Assembly (NCBI RefSeq): GCF_021390535.1
Contig: NZ_JAJUXG010000011.1
Coordinates: forward strand, 62,001-126,000
From: Dyadobacter sp. CY312
Lineage (GTDB): Bacteria; Bacteroidota; Bacteroidia; Cytophagales; Spirosomataceae
Length of the DNA: 64,000 bases
Direction: 5' to 3'
Under the pieces are notes generated by a model. The model searched no databases. It saw only the letters and a list, made by a program, of their open reading frames with translations, and had not been told where the DNA came from. Position 1 is the first letter of the stretch, and each line of letters opens with the position of its first letter. A program made the translations under genes and the position numbers. Below are positions 51,959-61,380 of the stretch, one piece after another.

Positions 51959-52906
51959 CTACCCCTCCTTCCCCATACTATCCAAAACCACTGCCCCAAT
52001 GATAATGGCGCCCATCACAACCTGCTGATAATAGGATGTTACGTTCAACAAATCCAGGCTATTGCTGATCACACCGATTAACAGAGCGCCGATTAATGTT
52101 CCGGTCATCGTGCCAGTTCCACCAGATGTACTCGTTCCACCGATAATCGCGGCGGCAATCGCATCCAGTTCAAAACCTGCGCCGGCATTTGGCTGACCGG
52201 TTGTGATTCTCGAAGTAAGCAAAATTCCTCCCATTGCAGAAAGTAATCCGCAAATGGTATATACCCACATCTTCACGTTGTTCACTCTGATACCGGAAGC
52301 CCTGGCAGCTGGTTCGTTTCCGCCTACGGCATACATGTATCGTCCAAGAATTGTTTTATTCAAAATAATGGAGCAAACGATAAAGGCGATAATCAGGATA
52401 ATAATAGGGAATGGAATACCAAAAAGATTACCTCCACCTATGAAATTAAAGGAGTCTGACAGATTGGAAACGGGCCGACCTTTACTGAAAATGAGTGCTA
52501 AACCGCGACCGATTGTCATGGTGCCTAATGTTACAATGAATGGCGGCACCTTGCTTTTTGTAATCACCAAGCCGTTGAAAGCACCAATTGCTGAGCCAGC
52601 CGCTAGTCCGATAAAAATTGGAACTACAACCGGGTAGGTATCCGGATGTGCAAACGTAGCTGCAACCACTCCAGTAACTGCCACCATCGATCCCAGCGAC
52701 AAGTCGATGCCGCCAGTAATGATCACAAACGTTACTCCAAAAGCCAACAGCGCATTGATGGAAACCTGGTTTCCGATCGTCATCAGATTGGATATCGTAA
52801 AAAACCTGGGCGTGCTAAATGCCAGAACCAGACAGATAATCACAAAAGCCACAAAAATCCCATACTGACCAAAATTCCTGAACTGTGCCTGAATGTTACT
52901 TCTCAC
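51959..52906 (-). CDS. Sugar ABC importer permease (RbsC-like)
   Basis: 315 residues, nearly all membrane. Ten or so hydrophobic segments, with the class-defining blocks LLAFGVTFVIITGGIDLSLGS, FNGLVITKSKVPPFIVTLGTM, AVGGNEPAARASGI and AAAIIGGTSTSGGTGT. It forms the inner-membrane pathway of a ribose/xylose/galactose-class (CUT2) importer, usually as a homodimer. It lies 68 bases downstream of the ATPase gene on the same strand. ABC sugar importers of this class are not common in Bacteroidota, which favour SusCD systems. Confidence 0.93.
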   Translation of the reverse strand: MRSNIQAQFRNFGQYGIFVAFVIICLVLAFSTPRFFTISNLMTIGNQVSINALLAFGVTFVIITGGIDLSLGSMVAVTGVVAATFAHPDTYPVVVPIFIGLAAGSAIGAFNGLVITKSKVPPFIVTLGTMTIGRGLALIFSKGRPVSNLSDSFNFIGGGNLFGIPFPIIILIIAFIVCSIILNKTILGRYMYAVGGNEPAARASGIRVNNVKMWVYTICGLLSAMGGILLTSRITTGQPNAGAGFELDAIAAAIIGGTSTSGGTGTMTGTLIGALLIGVISNSLDLLNVTSYYQQVVMGAIIIGAVVLDSMGKEG

Positions 52907-52974
52907 TAAATATTAGGTTAGTTTTATATCTTGTTCGTAAAAGCAGGTAACAGCTAATCGCTGACAGCTAGAAG

Positions 52975-54462
52975 CTATTCAACCGCATACTTCATAATCA
53001 ATTCCTGCGTGGCTTCTTCCTTGGATAACATCGCAGTTTGTTTTCCTTTTGACAAAACCAAAATTCGGTCACTCATACCCAAAATTTCAGGTAATTCGGA
53101 AGAAATCATAATGACAGCGATGCCTTTTGCAGCCAAATCATGAATCAATTTGTATATTTCAAATTTCGCTCCAACGTCCACTCCACGCGTCGGTTCATCC
53201 AGAATGATGACCTTTGGAGAAGACAGCAGTACTTTTCCAATGACGACTTTTTGCTGATTCCCTCCACTCAAATGTGTCACTTTTTGATTGACTCCGGATG
53301 ATTTCACTTTTAAATTTTCAACCATCGCCTCAGTGACCGTATTTTCACTTTTTGGGTTAATAAAAATTCCCTGACGATGGTTTGATAAACTTGCCAATGT
53401 CATGTTTTTTAAAACCGACATTTGTGGAATAAAACCCAAACCTTTCCGGTCTTCACTCACGTAGCCAATGCCCTTTTTTACGGCCTCGTCGGCCGATTTA
53501 ACTTTAACATGTTCGCCGTTAATATATATTTCGCCACTATCCAGTTTATCCAAACCATAAATAGCTCTGGCAACTTCTGTCCGGCCGGCACCCATTAATC
53601 CTGCAATACCGAGAATTTCTCCGGTGTGGACTTCAAAATTGATGTCGGTAAATTTTCCTTTTTTGTTTAAATTTTTAACGGAAAGCACCCGTTTTCCTTT
53701 TTGAGTATTCGATTCGGGAAACATACTTTCAATCTCTCGTCCGACCATCATTTTAATCAAACTACCATTGTCGAGTTCCGCCGCACTTTTTGTACCAATG
53801 TATTTCCCATCCCTCAAAACAGTAATGGTGTCGGAGATCTTGAAAATCTCATCCATTTTATGCGAGATGTAGATGATGGCAACACCTTTGACTTTAAGGT
53901 CTCGAATAATCCTGAAGAGCGTGGAAACTTCTTTATCGGATATGGCCGAAGTTGGCTCATCCATGATGATGACTTTTGCGTCGTTTGAAATAGCTTTGGC
54001 AATTTCTACCATTTGCATTTGCGCGACACTCAGGTATTTCATTTTGATATAGGGTGAAATATCAACGCCCATTTGTTCCAAAAGTTCTTTTGCTTTTGAA
54101 TTGATGCGATCATCGTTCAACCAGCCCGTTTTGGAACTTGTGATCTCCTTTTCTCTTCCCAGAAAAATATTTTGAGCGACTGTCAATTCAGGAATAATCA
54201 GTATTTCCTGGTGAATCATCGAGATTCCTTTTCGCTGAACGTTATTTACGCCTCCTCGTTTCAGCTCATTTCCTTCAAAAAAAATCTCTCCGGAATCCGC
54301 ATCAATCAGCCCGATCAGTATTTTCATGAAGGTTGATTTGCCCGCTCCGTTTTCGCCCATTAATGCATGTACCTCTCCGCGTTGCAGCGTCAGCTGCACG
54401 TTATCCAGGGCTTTTATGCCGGAGTAGGATTTGGTGAGGTTTGTGACTTGGAGGATGGGCAT
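52975..54462 (-). CDS. Sugar ABC importer ATPase with two nucleotide-binding domains (RbsA-like)
   Basis: 495 residues from the ATG at 54462 (MPILQVTNLTKSYSGIKAL). It contains two fused ATPase domains, the hallmark of CUT2 importers. The first has Walker A GENGAGKSTFM and Walker B VIIMDEPTSAI; the second has a degenerate Walker A (GLMGAGRTEVA), an intact signature LSGGNQQKVVIGK and Walker B VIILDEPTRGVD. Degeneration of one site is normal in the family. It energises the permease and is the first gene of the importer operon. Upstream lie the REP palindromes and the transposase gene. Confidence 0.94.
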   Translation of the reverse strand: MPILQVTNLTKSYSGIKALDNVQLTLQRGEVHALMGENGAGKSTFMKILIGLIDADSGEIFFEGNELKRGGVNNVQRKGISMIHQEILIIPELTVAQNIFLGREKEITSSKTGWLNDDRINSKAKELLEQMGVDISPYIKMKYLSVAQMQMVEIAKAISNDAKVIIMDEPTSAISDKEVSTLFRIIRDLKVKGVAIIYISHKMDEIFKISDTITVLRDGKYIGTKSAAELDNGSLIKMMVGREIESMFPESNTQKGKRVLSVKNLNKKGKFTDINFEVHTGEILGIAGLMGAGRTEVARAIYGLDKLDSGEIYINGEHVKVKSADEAVKKGIGYVSEDRKGLGFIPQMSVLKNMTLASLSNHRQGIFINPKSENTVTEAMVENLKVKSSGVNQKVTHLSGGNQQKVVIGKVLLSSPKVIILDEPTRGVDVGAKFEIYKLIHDLAAKGIAVIMISSELPEILGMSDRILVLSKGKQTAMLSKEEATQELIMKYAVE

Positions 54463-54502
54463 GGTGGTGGACTTAGTATGGGGAGGTATCACCGGCAAGT
54501 CA

Positions 54503-54548
54503 CAGGGCGATGCCCTATGTTGAGATATATAACCCTTTCAGGGTAAGG
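54503..54548 (+). repeat. REP-like element, left copy
   Basis: CAGGGCGATGCCCT palindrome, a TATGTTGAGATATAT linker, then AACCCTTTCAGGGTAAGG with ACCCTTTCAGGGT at 54532-54544. It is one end of the element that flanks the transposase gene; an inverted copy lies on the right. Confidence 0.7.
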
Positions 54549-54619
54549 ATTAGCCGATTCTCTGTTACCCTGAATGGTGTTAGACTTTATACAAGCTATA
54601 AAATAACGTGCGTGCGAAA

Positions 54620-55072
54620 TCAATCCCAGACATACCGTTCATCGTATTCTACGTTATATTTTTTGAGAAAGCCTCGATACTCTTCCTTAAAAGTCTTTTT
54701 CTCATGATGTGCTTTTTGATTGGCTATGTATCGGATAACTACATCCAGTTCGTAAGGATTAACTGAGAATATGCCATATCCATCCTGCCAATAAAACTCT
54801 TCATAATCTCGTCCCTTAGTCTTGATCCATTTTGACGACCTTCGTTTTACTTCTTCCAAAAGCTTCATAATTGCAATTTTTCGTGACAAAACGCATAAAA
54901 TATGTACATGATCTACGTAGCCACCAACTTGGATAGGCAAACATTCCAGATCATTACAAATTCCGCCTAAGTATGCATGAAGCTCGTTTTCAATTCTCTC
55001 ATCTATTAGAGGCTGTCTGTTTTTGGTACTGAACACGATATGTGTGCAGACCCTAGCTAGAGATTGAGGCAT
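54620..55072 (-). CDS. REP-associated tyrosine transposase (IS200/IS605 TnpA-like)
   Basis: 150 residues from the ATG at 55072; the frame runs further upstream through the repeats but the family starts at MPQSLARVCTHIVFSTKNRQ. The HUH motif is HVH (His55-Val56-His57), the catalytic Tyr is Tyr115 in RYIANQ, and WQDGYGIFSV (about 96-105) is a conserved block. Enzymes of this family cut and join single-stranded DNA at hairpins. Such genes, often single-copy and flanked by REP palindromes, are called RAYTs and are usually domesticated rather than mobile IS. It is full length and intact, and sits between the importer and a dehydrogenase gene. Confidence 0.9.
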   Translation of the reverse strand: MPQSLARVCTHIVFSTKNRQPLIDERIENELHAYLGGICNDLECLPIQVGGYVDHVHILCVLSRKIAIMKLLEEVKRRSSKWIKTKGRDYEEFYWQDGYGIFSVNPYELDVVIRYIANQKAHHEKKTFKEEYRGFLKKYNVEYDERYVWD

Positions 55073-55105
55073 AGTATGATGATGAAGTGATATTCTGGCA
55101 ATACA

Positions 55106-55145
55106 CGGGGCAATGCCCCATTCTGAAATATGAAACCCTACAAGG
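55106..55145 (+). repeat. REP-like element, inner right copy
   Basis: GGGGCAATGCCCC, linker ATTCTGAAATATGA, AACCCTACAAGG. Same orientation and same linker pattern as the left copy, with the inner ACCCT/AGGGT hairpin degraded. Confidence 0.65.
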
Positions 55146-55162
55146 CAGCTAGACAAAACCTG

Positions 55163-55209
55163 CCTACCCTGAAAGGGTTCCATAACTTAGCCCAGGGCAC
55201 CGCCCTGGG
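55163..55209 (-). repeat. REP-like element, outer right copy (inverted)
   Basis: On the minus strand CAGGGCGGTGCCCTG, a TAAGTTATGG linker, then AACCCTTTCAGGGTAGG, closely matching the left copy in inverted orientation. A 6-bp AGGCAG/CTGCCT stem lies between the two right copies. Confidence 0.7.
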
Positions 55210-55266
55210 TTTTCGTTCATATGATCCGGGTTTTCGTTGAATTGTCGGATATTCGTTAAAAAAGAA

Positions 55267-56430
55267 TCAAGACCCAGTCCACTCAACCCCGGTATCCTTC
55301 CAGCTCCTTAAATTTGCAGAATCAATCACCGCCTCACAAACCTTTTGTGTTTCGAGCGCATCCTTGAAAGTTGGAGCACAATCCTCTCCAGTTTGCAGAC
55401 TCTCGAAGAAATCAGCAGCCTGATGGATAAATGAATGTTCGTAACCAATGCTGGTTCCCGGAATCCACCATCTTTTCATATAAGGCTGATCGCTATCCGT
55501 AACCAGAATTGATCTCCAACCACGAACTATCGATTCGTCAGAATGATCGAAATATTCCAACCGGTTCAAATCGTGCAGATCCCAGCGGATTGACGCATGT
55601 TCACCGTTGATCTCAAAAGTATAAAGTGCCTTATGGCCACGTGCGTAGCGTGTGGATTCAAAAAGCCCCAAAGACCCATTGTCGAAGTGGCAATGGAATA
55701 TGGCAGCATCGTCAATACCAACTTTCTGTACCTTACCGCTCTCCGAGTGAACGCGCTCTTTAATAAAAGTCTCAGTAACAGCAGAAACATCTTTAATTCC
55801 ACCATTGATCCACATCGCAGTATCAATACAGTGTGCAAGCAAATCACCCGTCACACCCGAACCGGCAGCATCCACATCCAATCGCCAGGTTGCAGCACCA
55901 CCTTGCGGTACGTCAGGATTGATGGTCCAGTCTTGTAGGAAATTGGCGCGATAATGGAAAATGCGACCCAACTTACCAGAATCCACGATTTGTTTTGCCA
56001 ACGTAACCGCAGGAACCCGACGATAGTTGTACCAAACAGTATTTTTCACACCTGCTTTTTCAACTGCGTCCACCATCGTTTGCGCCTCTGCCAAAGTTCT
56101 TGCCAATGGTTTTTCGCAAAGAATCATTTTACCTGCGGCAGCGGCAGCGATAGCAATTTCAGCATGGGTGTCATTAGCAGTGCAAATGTCAACCGCGTCG
56201 ATATCGTCTCTTGCAATCACCTTTTTCCAGTCTGTTTCAAAGGATTCATATCCCCATTGTTCAGCAAATGCTTTCGCTTTTTCGGCGTTACGCGAACAAG
56301 CCACTTTCAAAACCGGTGTATATTCCAGTTCAGGAAAAAAGTTTGTAATTCTGTTATATCCGTTGGAATGCGTACGGCCCATTAATCCGGTACCGATCAG
56401 CGCAATTCTTATCTCTTTCTTGTTTGACAT
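55267..56430 (-). CDS. Cytosolic Gfo/Idh/MocA family sugar dehydrogenase
   Basis: 387 residues from the ATG at 56430 ([20 protein letters not shown]); the 12 extra codons upstream are not conserved-looking. Rossmann motif [19 protein letters not shown], then the canonical [14 protein letters not shown] with the EKP Lys, and [17 protein letters not shown] with a His of the active site. No signal peptide, in contrast to the other two family members in this window. It should oxidise a sugar or polyol with NAD(P). It is encoded 79 bases after the TIM-barrel isomerase gene on the same strand. Confidence 0.9.
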   Translation of the reverse strand: MSNKKEIRIALIGTGLMGRTHSNGYNRITNFFPELEYTPVLKVACSRNAEKAKAFAEQWGYESFETDWKKVIARDDIDAVDICTANDTHAEIAIAAAAAGKMILCEKPLARTLAEAQTMVDAVEKAGVKNTVWYNYRRVPAVTLAKQIVDSGKLGRIFHYRANFLQDWTINPDVPQGGAATWRLDVDAAGSGVTGDLLAHCIDTAMWINGGIKDVSAVTETFIKERVHSESGKVQKVGIDDAAIFHCHFDNGSLGLFESTRYARGHKALYTFEINGEHASIRWDLHDLNRLEYFDHSDESIVRGWRSILVTDSDQPYMKRWWIPGTSIGYEHSFIHQAADFFESLQTGEDCAPTFKDALETQKVCEAVIDSANLRSWKDTGVEWTGS

Positions 56431-56509
56431 ATGTTTAAAGGTTTGGGTATGATGTCGGGGAGGCACTTGCGCCTCCCCTAAAATTGGATTAGTGTAAGGC
56501 TAATCCATA

Positions 56510-57550
56510 TTACGATTCCTGATACCAGCCGTGCGCCTGGCGAACTTTCACCATTGCAGCAAGGATATCATTCCATGTTTGCTGATTGCCCATCACAGAA
56601 TTCGGGAACATACATCCATCCCAGCAGATGTGACGGAAAGCTTTGGTCAATTCACCATTTTCGTTACGCAGCCAGTAGCCCGCGTCATGGGTAATATCCA
56701 GTTTACCATTTGGATCCGTTGCCAGACAGTGACGTCCCGTTTTATCATGAGAACCAGTTCCGTGAACGGTACCATCATTCTGCGCAACGTGGAAATCGAA
56801 TGTCCATGGACGCAGTTTTGCAGTCATCGTTTTTAGCCCTTCTTCCAACGCTGCACGGTCGCTCCACTGAAAATCAAGAGGTAAAATCCGATCCTCAGGA
56901 CTGTTGTAACCAAGCAGATAAAGGAACGTATGAGACATATCCGCCTGAAAACCCATATTAGGGCGATCCACAGCTTCCATTGTATCGATCATCGTTTTCC
57001 AGCTCTGCATACCGCCCCAGCATATTTCACCTTCGGCAGCAAGTTTTTCGCCAAAATCAGCCGCTACATCGCAGGCTTTTCTGAAAGTTTCAGCAATTTG
57101 TTTGGTATTGGCAGCAGGATCTTTTGCCCAAACTTCCGGCGAAACAGCCGAGTCAATACGGATTACACCGCCATTGCGCACACCTGCTTCACGAAGTTTT
57201 TGACCAAATACACATGCATTACGTACTTGCTCTACAAATACATCGCGCGATTCTTTGGCACCCAGTGCAGAACCGGCCCACACATTGGCAACAAGACTTC
57301 CAATTTCAAGATTGTATCCGCGCACTTTATCTGCAAGGCGGGCTGCTCCGTCTTCGCTATGCAAATATGAGCCAAGATGATCATCAAAAAGACCGATATC
57401 AACGCCGTCAAACTTCACGCCGTTTACCTCAGCAGCTGCGGTTTTTTCAAGTAATGTATCAAATGGGATAATCGGTTCGGAATCAGAACCTTTGCCCACA
57501 ATACCAGGCCATGTGGCATTGTGCAGCTTTGGATAATTATTTTCTGGCAT
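56510..57550 (-). CDS. TIM-barrel sugar isomerase/epimerase family protein
   Basis: 346 residues, longer than most AP endonuclease-family 2 proteins (about 280). Candidate metal ligands line the barrel: Glu in [10 protein letters not shown], Asp in FQADMSH, His in [11 protein letters not shown] and Asp/His near [10 protein letters not shown]. No signal peptide. Such proteins isomerise or epimerise free sugars or ketoses. It lies between the dehydrogenase and the cupin genes, all in the same direction, so it probably acts on the dehydrogenase product or substrate. The precise reaction is unknown. Confidence 0.82.
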   Translation of the reverse strand: MPENNYPKLHNATWPGIVGKGSDSEPIIPFDTLLEKTAAAEVNGVKFDGVDIGLFDDHLGSYLHSEDGAARLADKVRGYNLEIGSLVANVWAGSALGAKESRDVFVEQVRNACVFGQKLREAGVRNGGVIRIDSAVSPEVWAKDPAANTKQIAETFRKACDVAADFGEKLAAEGEICWGGMQSWKTMIDTMEAVDRPNMGFQADMSHTFLYLLGYNSPEDRILPLDFQWSDRAALEEGLKTMTAKLRPWTFDFHVAQNDGTVHGTGSHDKTGRHCLATDPNGKLDITHDAGYWLRNENGELTKAFRHICWDGCMFPNSVMGNQQTWNDILAAMVKVRQAHGWYQES

Positions 57551-57619
57551 GGATTGGTTTAGCTTATAGCTGTTAGCGATTAGCCGTCAGCTGGTTATGA
57601 AAACTAATAGAAATTTACT

Positions 57620-57675
57620 GTCACCCTGAGCCTGTCGAAGGGCGCTTACTAAGGCTTCGACAAGCTCAGCCTGAC
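57620..57675. repeat. CTGAGCCTGTCGAAG inverted repeat
   Basis: CTGAGCCTGTCGAAG (57626-57640) and CTTCGACAAGCTCAG (57655-57669) pair with one mismatch; flanks TGTCACC/GCCTGACA extend the match. This is a widely dispersed bacterial REP-type palindrome and may serve as a terminator here. Confidence 0.65.
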
Positions 57676-57720
57676 ATTATTATGCATCAAAATATCTTAA
57701 ATGCGATAACTCACAGCTGT

Positions 57721-58935
57721 TCAAAGAACCAGATCCGGATTCAACGGACCAAAATGTTTCAACATCACAATAGGGTCATTTGCTGATGGATTACTGATCA
57801 CGACTCCTTCTTGTGCCGCTTTTTCGCTCACAAAGAATTCGTCATTTGTCAACTGTCCGTAGCGGATCAAGGCAGGTGTTTCAATATCCCAAACCCCTAA
57901 TTTGCCATGACCCTGCATGACAATCAATCCGTAAGCAGCTGCATCTGTAATGGTGACAGTCTGTCCTGGAAAAACGGTAAGTTCCTTGGCACTATAAGCC
58001 TCGTTTTTATAGCAAATCCAGTTTTCACTATATCCTTCCGCAGCCATCTCTTCCACATCTTTTACCGGTTTCGGACGCATAAAGTGTTTTTCCATCAAAT
58101 TAGGATTTACATTCAAATCCCAGTCGATCACTTCCATTAACAAGTCGTAATCACCAATTCTGTCTTGCGGCGTTCCTTTCCAAAGCAGTTCTTCCGGAAT
58201 AATAGCCTCATTGACAAGCGACTGATACATTGCAAAAATATCAGATGCTTTTTGAGGTTCGTATGTACACAAACTACCAGGTGCGTGCAACATGCCAGGA
58301 GGTACATCCCAGCCTGTTCCAGGCTCCAGACGAAACGCCTGCGAGTAGTTGGTAATTTTGTTGTCACCTTTGGTGAAGTTCATCAAACACTCCTTGATCT
58401 GTTCTTTCGAGGTGCCGGGAGCTATACCAATGAATGTGTACGGGAAATCTCCTCCGTGGTTGTTGAGTTGTGGCGGGAAATAATATGCCTCCGGCTTTCC
58501 GTTCTGACCAACCATCGCAGCGTGCTCATCTCTGTGGTGAATGTGGTGAGGCAATGGACCCATGTTATCAAAAAACTTGGAATACATCGGCCAGCTTTTG
58601 TATTCATCCCAAAGACGATCACCGATAATTTCACCTTGCAGCTCACTTACCGCATCCCTCAAAGTCACTTTTTGAACACCCGACTCATCTTCAAAAACGA
58701 TCTGACTCAAACCTTCATTTTCGCCGGTAAGCGGGCCGTTTTCTGCTGGAGTTGTTGAAGACAACCAACGTTCATCAATACCTCCACGCTCTCCACCAAG
58801 GACATAATAATCATCCGGATGTAATTTTATTCTACGACCAGGTACACAAAATGAACGCGGCACCCAAGTCGGCGCCAAACGCAATATTCCTTTTCCCTGT
58901 TCTAATGCCTTTTCGGCTATACTTGAAAGTCCCAT
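57721..58935 (-). CDS. Cupin protein related to class I mannose-6-phosphate isomerase
   Basis: 404 residues. Two cupin regions: the first has the metal ligands in LPHHIHHRDEHAAM (about 132-145) and DVPPGMLHAPGS, the second (about 315-400) ends HGKLGVWDIETPALIRYG. The layout resembles phosphomannose isomerases, but the His-rich motif differs from the classic QVHPDD motif, so a plain mannose-6-phosphate isomerase is not certain. It should isomerise or otherwise handle a sugar. It is part of the minus-strand sugar locus, flanked by palindromic repeats on both sides. Confidence 0.68.
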   Translation of the reverse strand: MGLSSIAEKALEQGKGILRLAPTWVPRSFCVPGRRIKLHPDDYYVLGGERGGIDERWLSSTTPAENGPLTGENEGLSQIVFEDESGVQKVTLRDAVSELQGEIIGDRLWDEYKSWPMYSKFFDNMGPLPHHIHHRDEHAAMVGQNGKPEAYYFPPQLNNHGGDFPYTFIGIAPGTSKEQIKECLMNFTKGDNKITNYSQAFRLEPGTGWDVPPGMLHAPGSLCTYEPQKASDIFAMYQSLVNEAIIPEELLWKGTPQDRIGDYDLLMEVIDWDLNVNPNLMEKHFMRPKPVKDVEEMAAEGYSENWICYKNEAYSAKELTVFPGQTVTITDAAAYGLIVMQGHGKLGVWDIETPALIRYGQLTNDEFFVSEKAAQEGVVISNPSANDPIVMLKHFGPLNPDLVL

Positions 58936-59307
58936 TGGTTAATTTTTGAAATTTGGTTTAGTTATTAATATTAATTTTAGTCTTTTTATTAAATGCCAAG
59001 ATGCTGTCAGAGCCACGCGTAATTTACATTACAATAAAAAAAATATGCGAGACGGTTAATGCGGTTGTCAGATTGAGCCTGTCGAAATCCGGGGCTGATA
59101 TTTGTCATGATTAGCCAATCATTTTTTTTATAACATTAATGATAGTTCATCGAAGTGCTTTAAGCATACTGTAAACTATCCTTCGACAGAGCTCAGGATG
59201 ACCGTCACTTCGGCATCCGACAAGGTCGGCAGAGCTTGTCGAACACAGTGGATAATCAACCTGACAACTTGGTCGAGTATTCCGATTAAAAGTGTAAAAG
59301 TTCTTTT
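58936..59307. repeat. Intergenic region with degenerate CTGTCGAA repeat units
   Basis: This 372-base spacer holds no gene I can support. It contains TGAGCCTGTCGAA at 59074-59086, CCTTCGACAGAGCTCAGGATGAC at 59180-59202 (split palindrome) and GAGCTTGTCGAACACAG at 59232-59248, all relatives of the repeat at 57620. The rest is A/T-rich. A promoter for the cupin gene is expected here but no exact TAnnTTTG box is seen close to the start. Confidence 0.5.
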
Positions 59308-60387
59308 CTAAATATTATAATCAACCAAAAACTCCTTAATCAACTCCTCATCCACAATAACTTCCAGCTCCACGTCATACTCCCGTTTCTCCCCTGGCTC
59401 AATAAATATCAAGGTTCCATCTTCACGGGCTTTTGCTTGTCCTGAGAGTGGATGTGTGCTTGGTTCCAATCCCGTCACATATTCGCCCTTTCCCCAATGC
59501 TGCCAGTTCGCAAACCAGGGTAATTGTTCTTTTTTAAACTTCATCGCGACCGCAATACCAAGTTTTGAATTGTATAAACCTGCAACACTGTCCCCAAAAA
59601 TATCCGCCTCAATATCTACCAAAACAACTTCTTCCCCCGTTCCAAGGTGAGATTCAATAGGCCCTGGACATTTTTTAAAATCATTCCCTTCTTTGAAAAT
59701 CTTCGCATTTTCTTCACCATGTCTTGGAAACCATTTCCCTTTCCAAAGCAGATCAGTTCCTTCGTCAACAAGCGGATATCCGAAATTGAAATGGTATAGC
59801 AACATGTGTGGCGCAGCAGTATTGGCTTTATTAATCACCTCATCATGAATTCGAATGGTAGCTTTTCCAAGCGTAGCTGAAATTGTTCTTTTCAATTCCA
59901 GACTAGGACCAAATGGTTTGGTTTCTCTGATGATGCCGGTAATGCTCATTTCCAACTGTCCCGTTCTTGGATCTGGCTGGATGATAGAAATGACTTCCGC
60001 AGGTGTGTTGCTGATCAAACCATGCAAACCTCTGTCGCCAAATTCATCAGACTCAGGTCCACCCACGTGGGAAAGTCCGCAGGTCGTAAGCAAACCTCCG
60101 CCAAAAGTTCGGAGCCAGTCGATTCCCTTGTCAGCAAATGGCTGCGGATGCGTAATGCCTCCATGACTCAGCCAGGCCAGACTATGCTGATTATAAAAAG
60201 CTTCGGCAATATCCATCGCACGATCAATTACTACTTTGAATCTTAAGCCGGTACCGGTATTAATCCAGGCGATTCTGGTTCCGCGTCCTACTCCGTTATC
60301 AATCACCGAGGTTTCAATCCCACCCAATTGCGCACGATTCGAAACCTTGTCCCTCCAATCCTGATTTATTGAATCCGCTTCCTTCAT
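59308..60387 (-). CDS. DUF4432 (aldose 1-epimerase-like) protein
   Basis: 359 residues. It belongs to DUF4432, in the galactose mutarotase-like superfamily: FKVVIDRAMDIAEAFYN and LSHGGITHPQPF at the N-terminal side, CGLSHVGGPESDEFGDRGLH in the middle, and HMLLYHFNFGYPLVDEG and GLEPSTHPL later. Members probably bind a sugar and may interconvert anomers or ketoses; no reaction has been generally established. It has no signal peptide. It is flanked by an alpha/beta hydrolase gene (87 bases upstream) on the same strand. Confidence 0.82.
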   Translation of the reverse strand: MKEADSINQDWRDKVSNRAQLGGIETSVIDNGVGRGTRIAWINTGTGLRFKVVIDRAMDIAEAFYNQHSLAWLSHGGITHPQPFADKGIDWLRTFGGGLLTTCGLSHVGGPESDEFGDRGLHGLISNTPAEVISIIQPDPRTGQLEMSITGIIRETKPFGPSLELKRTISATLGKATIRIHDEVINKANTAAPHMLLYHFNFGYPLVDEGTDLLWKGKWFPRHGEENAKIFKEGNDFKKCPGPIESHLGTGEEVVLVDIEADIFGDSVAGLYNSKLGIAVAMKFKKEQLPWFANWQHWGKGEYVTGLEPSTHPLSGQAKAREDGTLIFIEPGEKREYDVELEVIVDEELIKEFLVDYNI

Positions 60388-60474
60388 TATTTTGTATTAA
60401 TTAAGAATATTATCCAAATCAAAAAAGAACGTATTGCGGCTTTTTTAACCTTGTTTTCTATTTTATCTGTAAAA

Positions 60475-61293
60475 TCAATGCGCTAACAGCCAATCCCGAA
60501 CCCGCAGATTGAAGTCGTCCGTATTTTCAAAATGGAAAGCGTGTCCCAATTTTTCATATAAAAAAAGCTCCGCACCGGGAATCCCGTTCGCAACCTCTTC
60601 TGCCATCCAGACTGGTGTAAAAATGTCTTCTTTGCCTCCGATCACCAATGTCGGTTTTTGAATTTTGCTCAAATCATCCAGTGCATTGTGGTTGATACAA
60701 GCAGCAGCCTGCCCTTCCAGTCCATGCAACGGTTGCGGAAAAGCGCCAAACGCATCCTGATTTCTCCCTTTTTCAAGATCAGCATGTTTTTCTGAATTGT
60801 CCCAGGATGATTTTGAGAAAATAAGGAGCTGTATGTAAAGACTAAATTCCTCAGGTCGGAACCGGGCTTTTGCATTCATAATGTGCTGAAAAAGTCCTTT
60901 GGCATAATTGTCACACCTCGCCCAGGGACACATCAACACCAAAGAATGTACCTTATCCGGATGACGAATCGCTAATTGCTGCGCAATGGTACTTCCCATC
61001 GAACAACCCACAACCTTCACTTTTTTTGCCTGAATGGCATCCAATAAACCAGCATAATCATCCGCCATTTGTTCCGAGGAATACGGACCAGCCGGTTTAT
61101 CTGTCAAACCAACTCCACGGTTATCTCCAATAATACATCTGAAATGATGCTGCCAGTCGGCCAAATGAACATTCCATACTGAGCCGGGAGCTGTGATACC
61201 CATAATCAGCAAAACAGGAATATCATCTGGTGATTTTCCTGATCCACGTTCTTCGTAGTGAAATTGTATTCCGTTGGTTTTTATTGTTGGCAT
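60475..61293 (-). CDS. Alpha/beta hydrolase
   Basis: 272 residues. Typical fold: VLLIMGITAPGSVWNVHL with the oxyanion region, GDNRGVGLTDKP, the nucleophile elbow GCSMGS (Ser98), the acid in VIGGKEDIFTP and the base His in LGHAFHFE near the end. All three triad members are therefore present. Cytosolic, no signal peptide. Related enzymes hydrolyse esters or lactones; in this locus a sugar-lactone substrate, the product of the neighbouring dehydrogenases, is a reasonable hypothesis but unproven. Confidence 0.86.
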   Translation of the reverse strand: MPTIKTNGIQFHYEERGSGKSPDDIPVLLIMGITAPGSVWNVHLADWQHHFRCIIGDNRGVGLTDKPAGPYSSEQMADDYAGLLDAIQAKKVKVVGCSMGSTIAQQLAIRHPDKVHSLVLMCPWARCDNYAKGLFQHIMNAKARFRPEEFSLYIQLLIFSKSSWDNSEKHADLEKGRNQDAFGAFPQPLHGLEGQAAACINHNALDDLSKIQKPTLVIGGKEDIFTPVWMAEEVANGIPGAELFLYEKLGHAFHFENTDDFNLRVRDWLLAH

Positions 61294-61380
61294 ATTTTTG
61301 GCTTTTAGCGATGAGCTATTGGCTTTTAGCTGCGAAATGCTTCCTTGTTACATTTTAAATTTCCGCTGTTGTTGTCTCTA

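Noticed and set aside
54620..55183. Longer 187-residue form of the transposase
   Set aside because: The extra N-terminal residues read through the REP-like repeats; the family starts at the ATG at 55072.
58165..58758. 197-residue plus-strand frame over the cupin gene
   Set aside because: Antisense to a complete cupin protein and without any domain.
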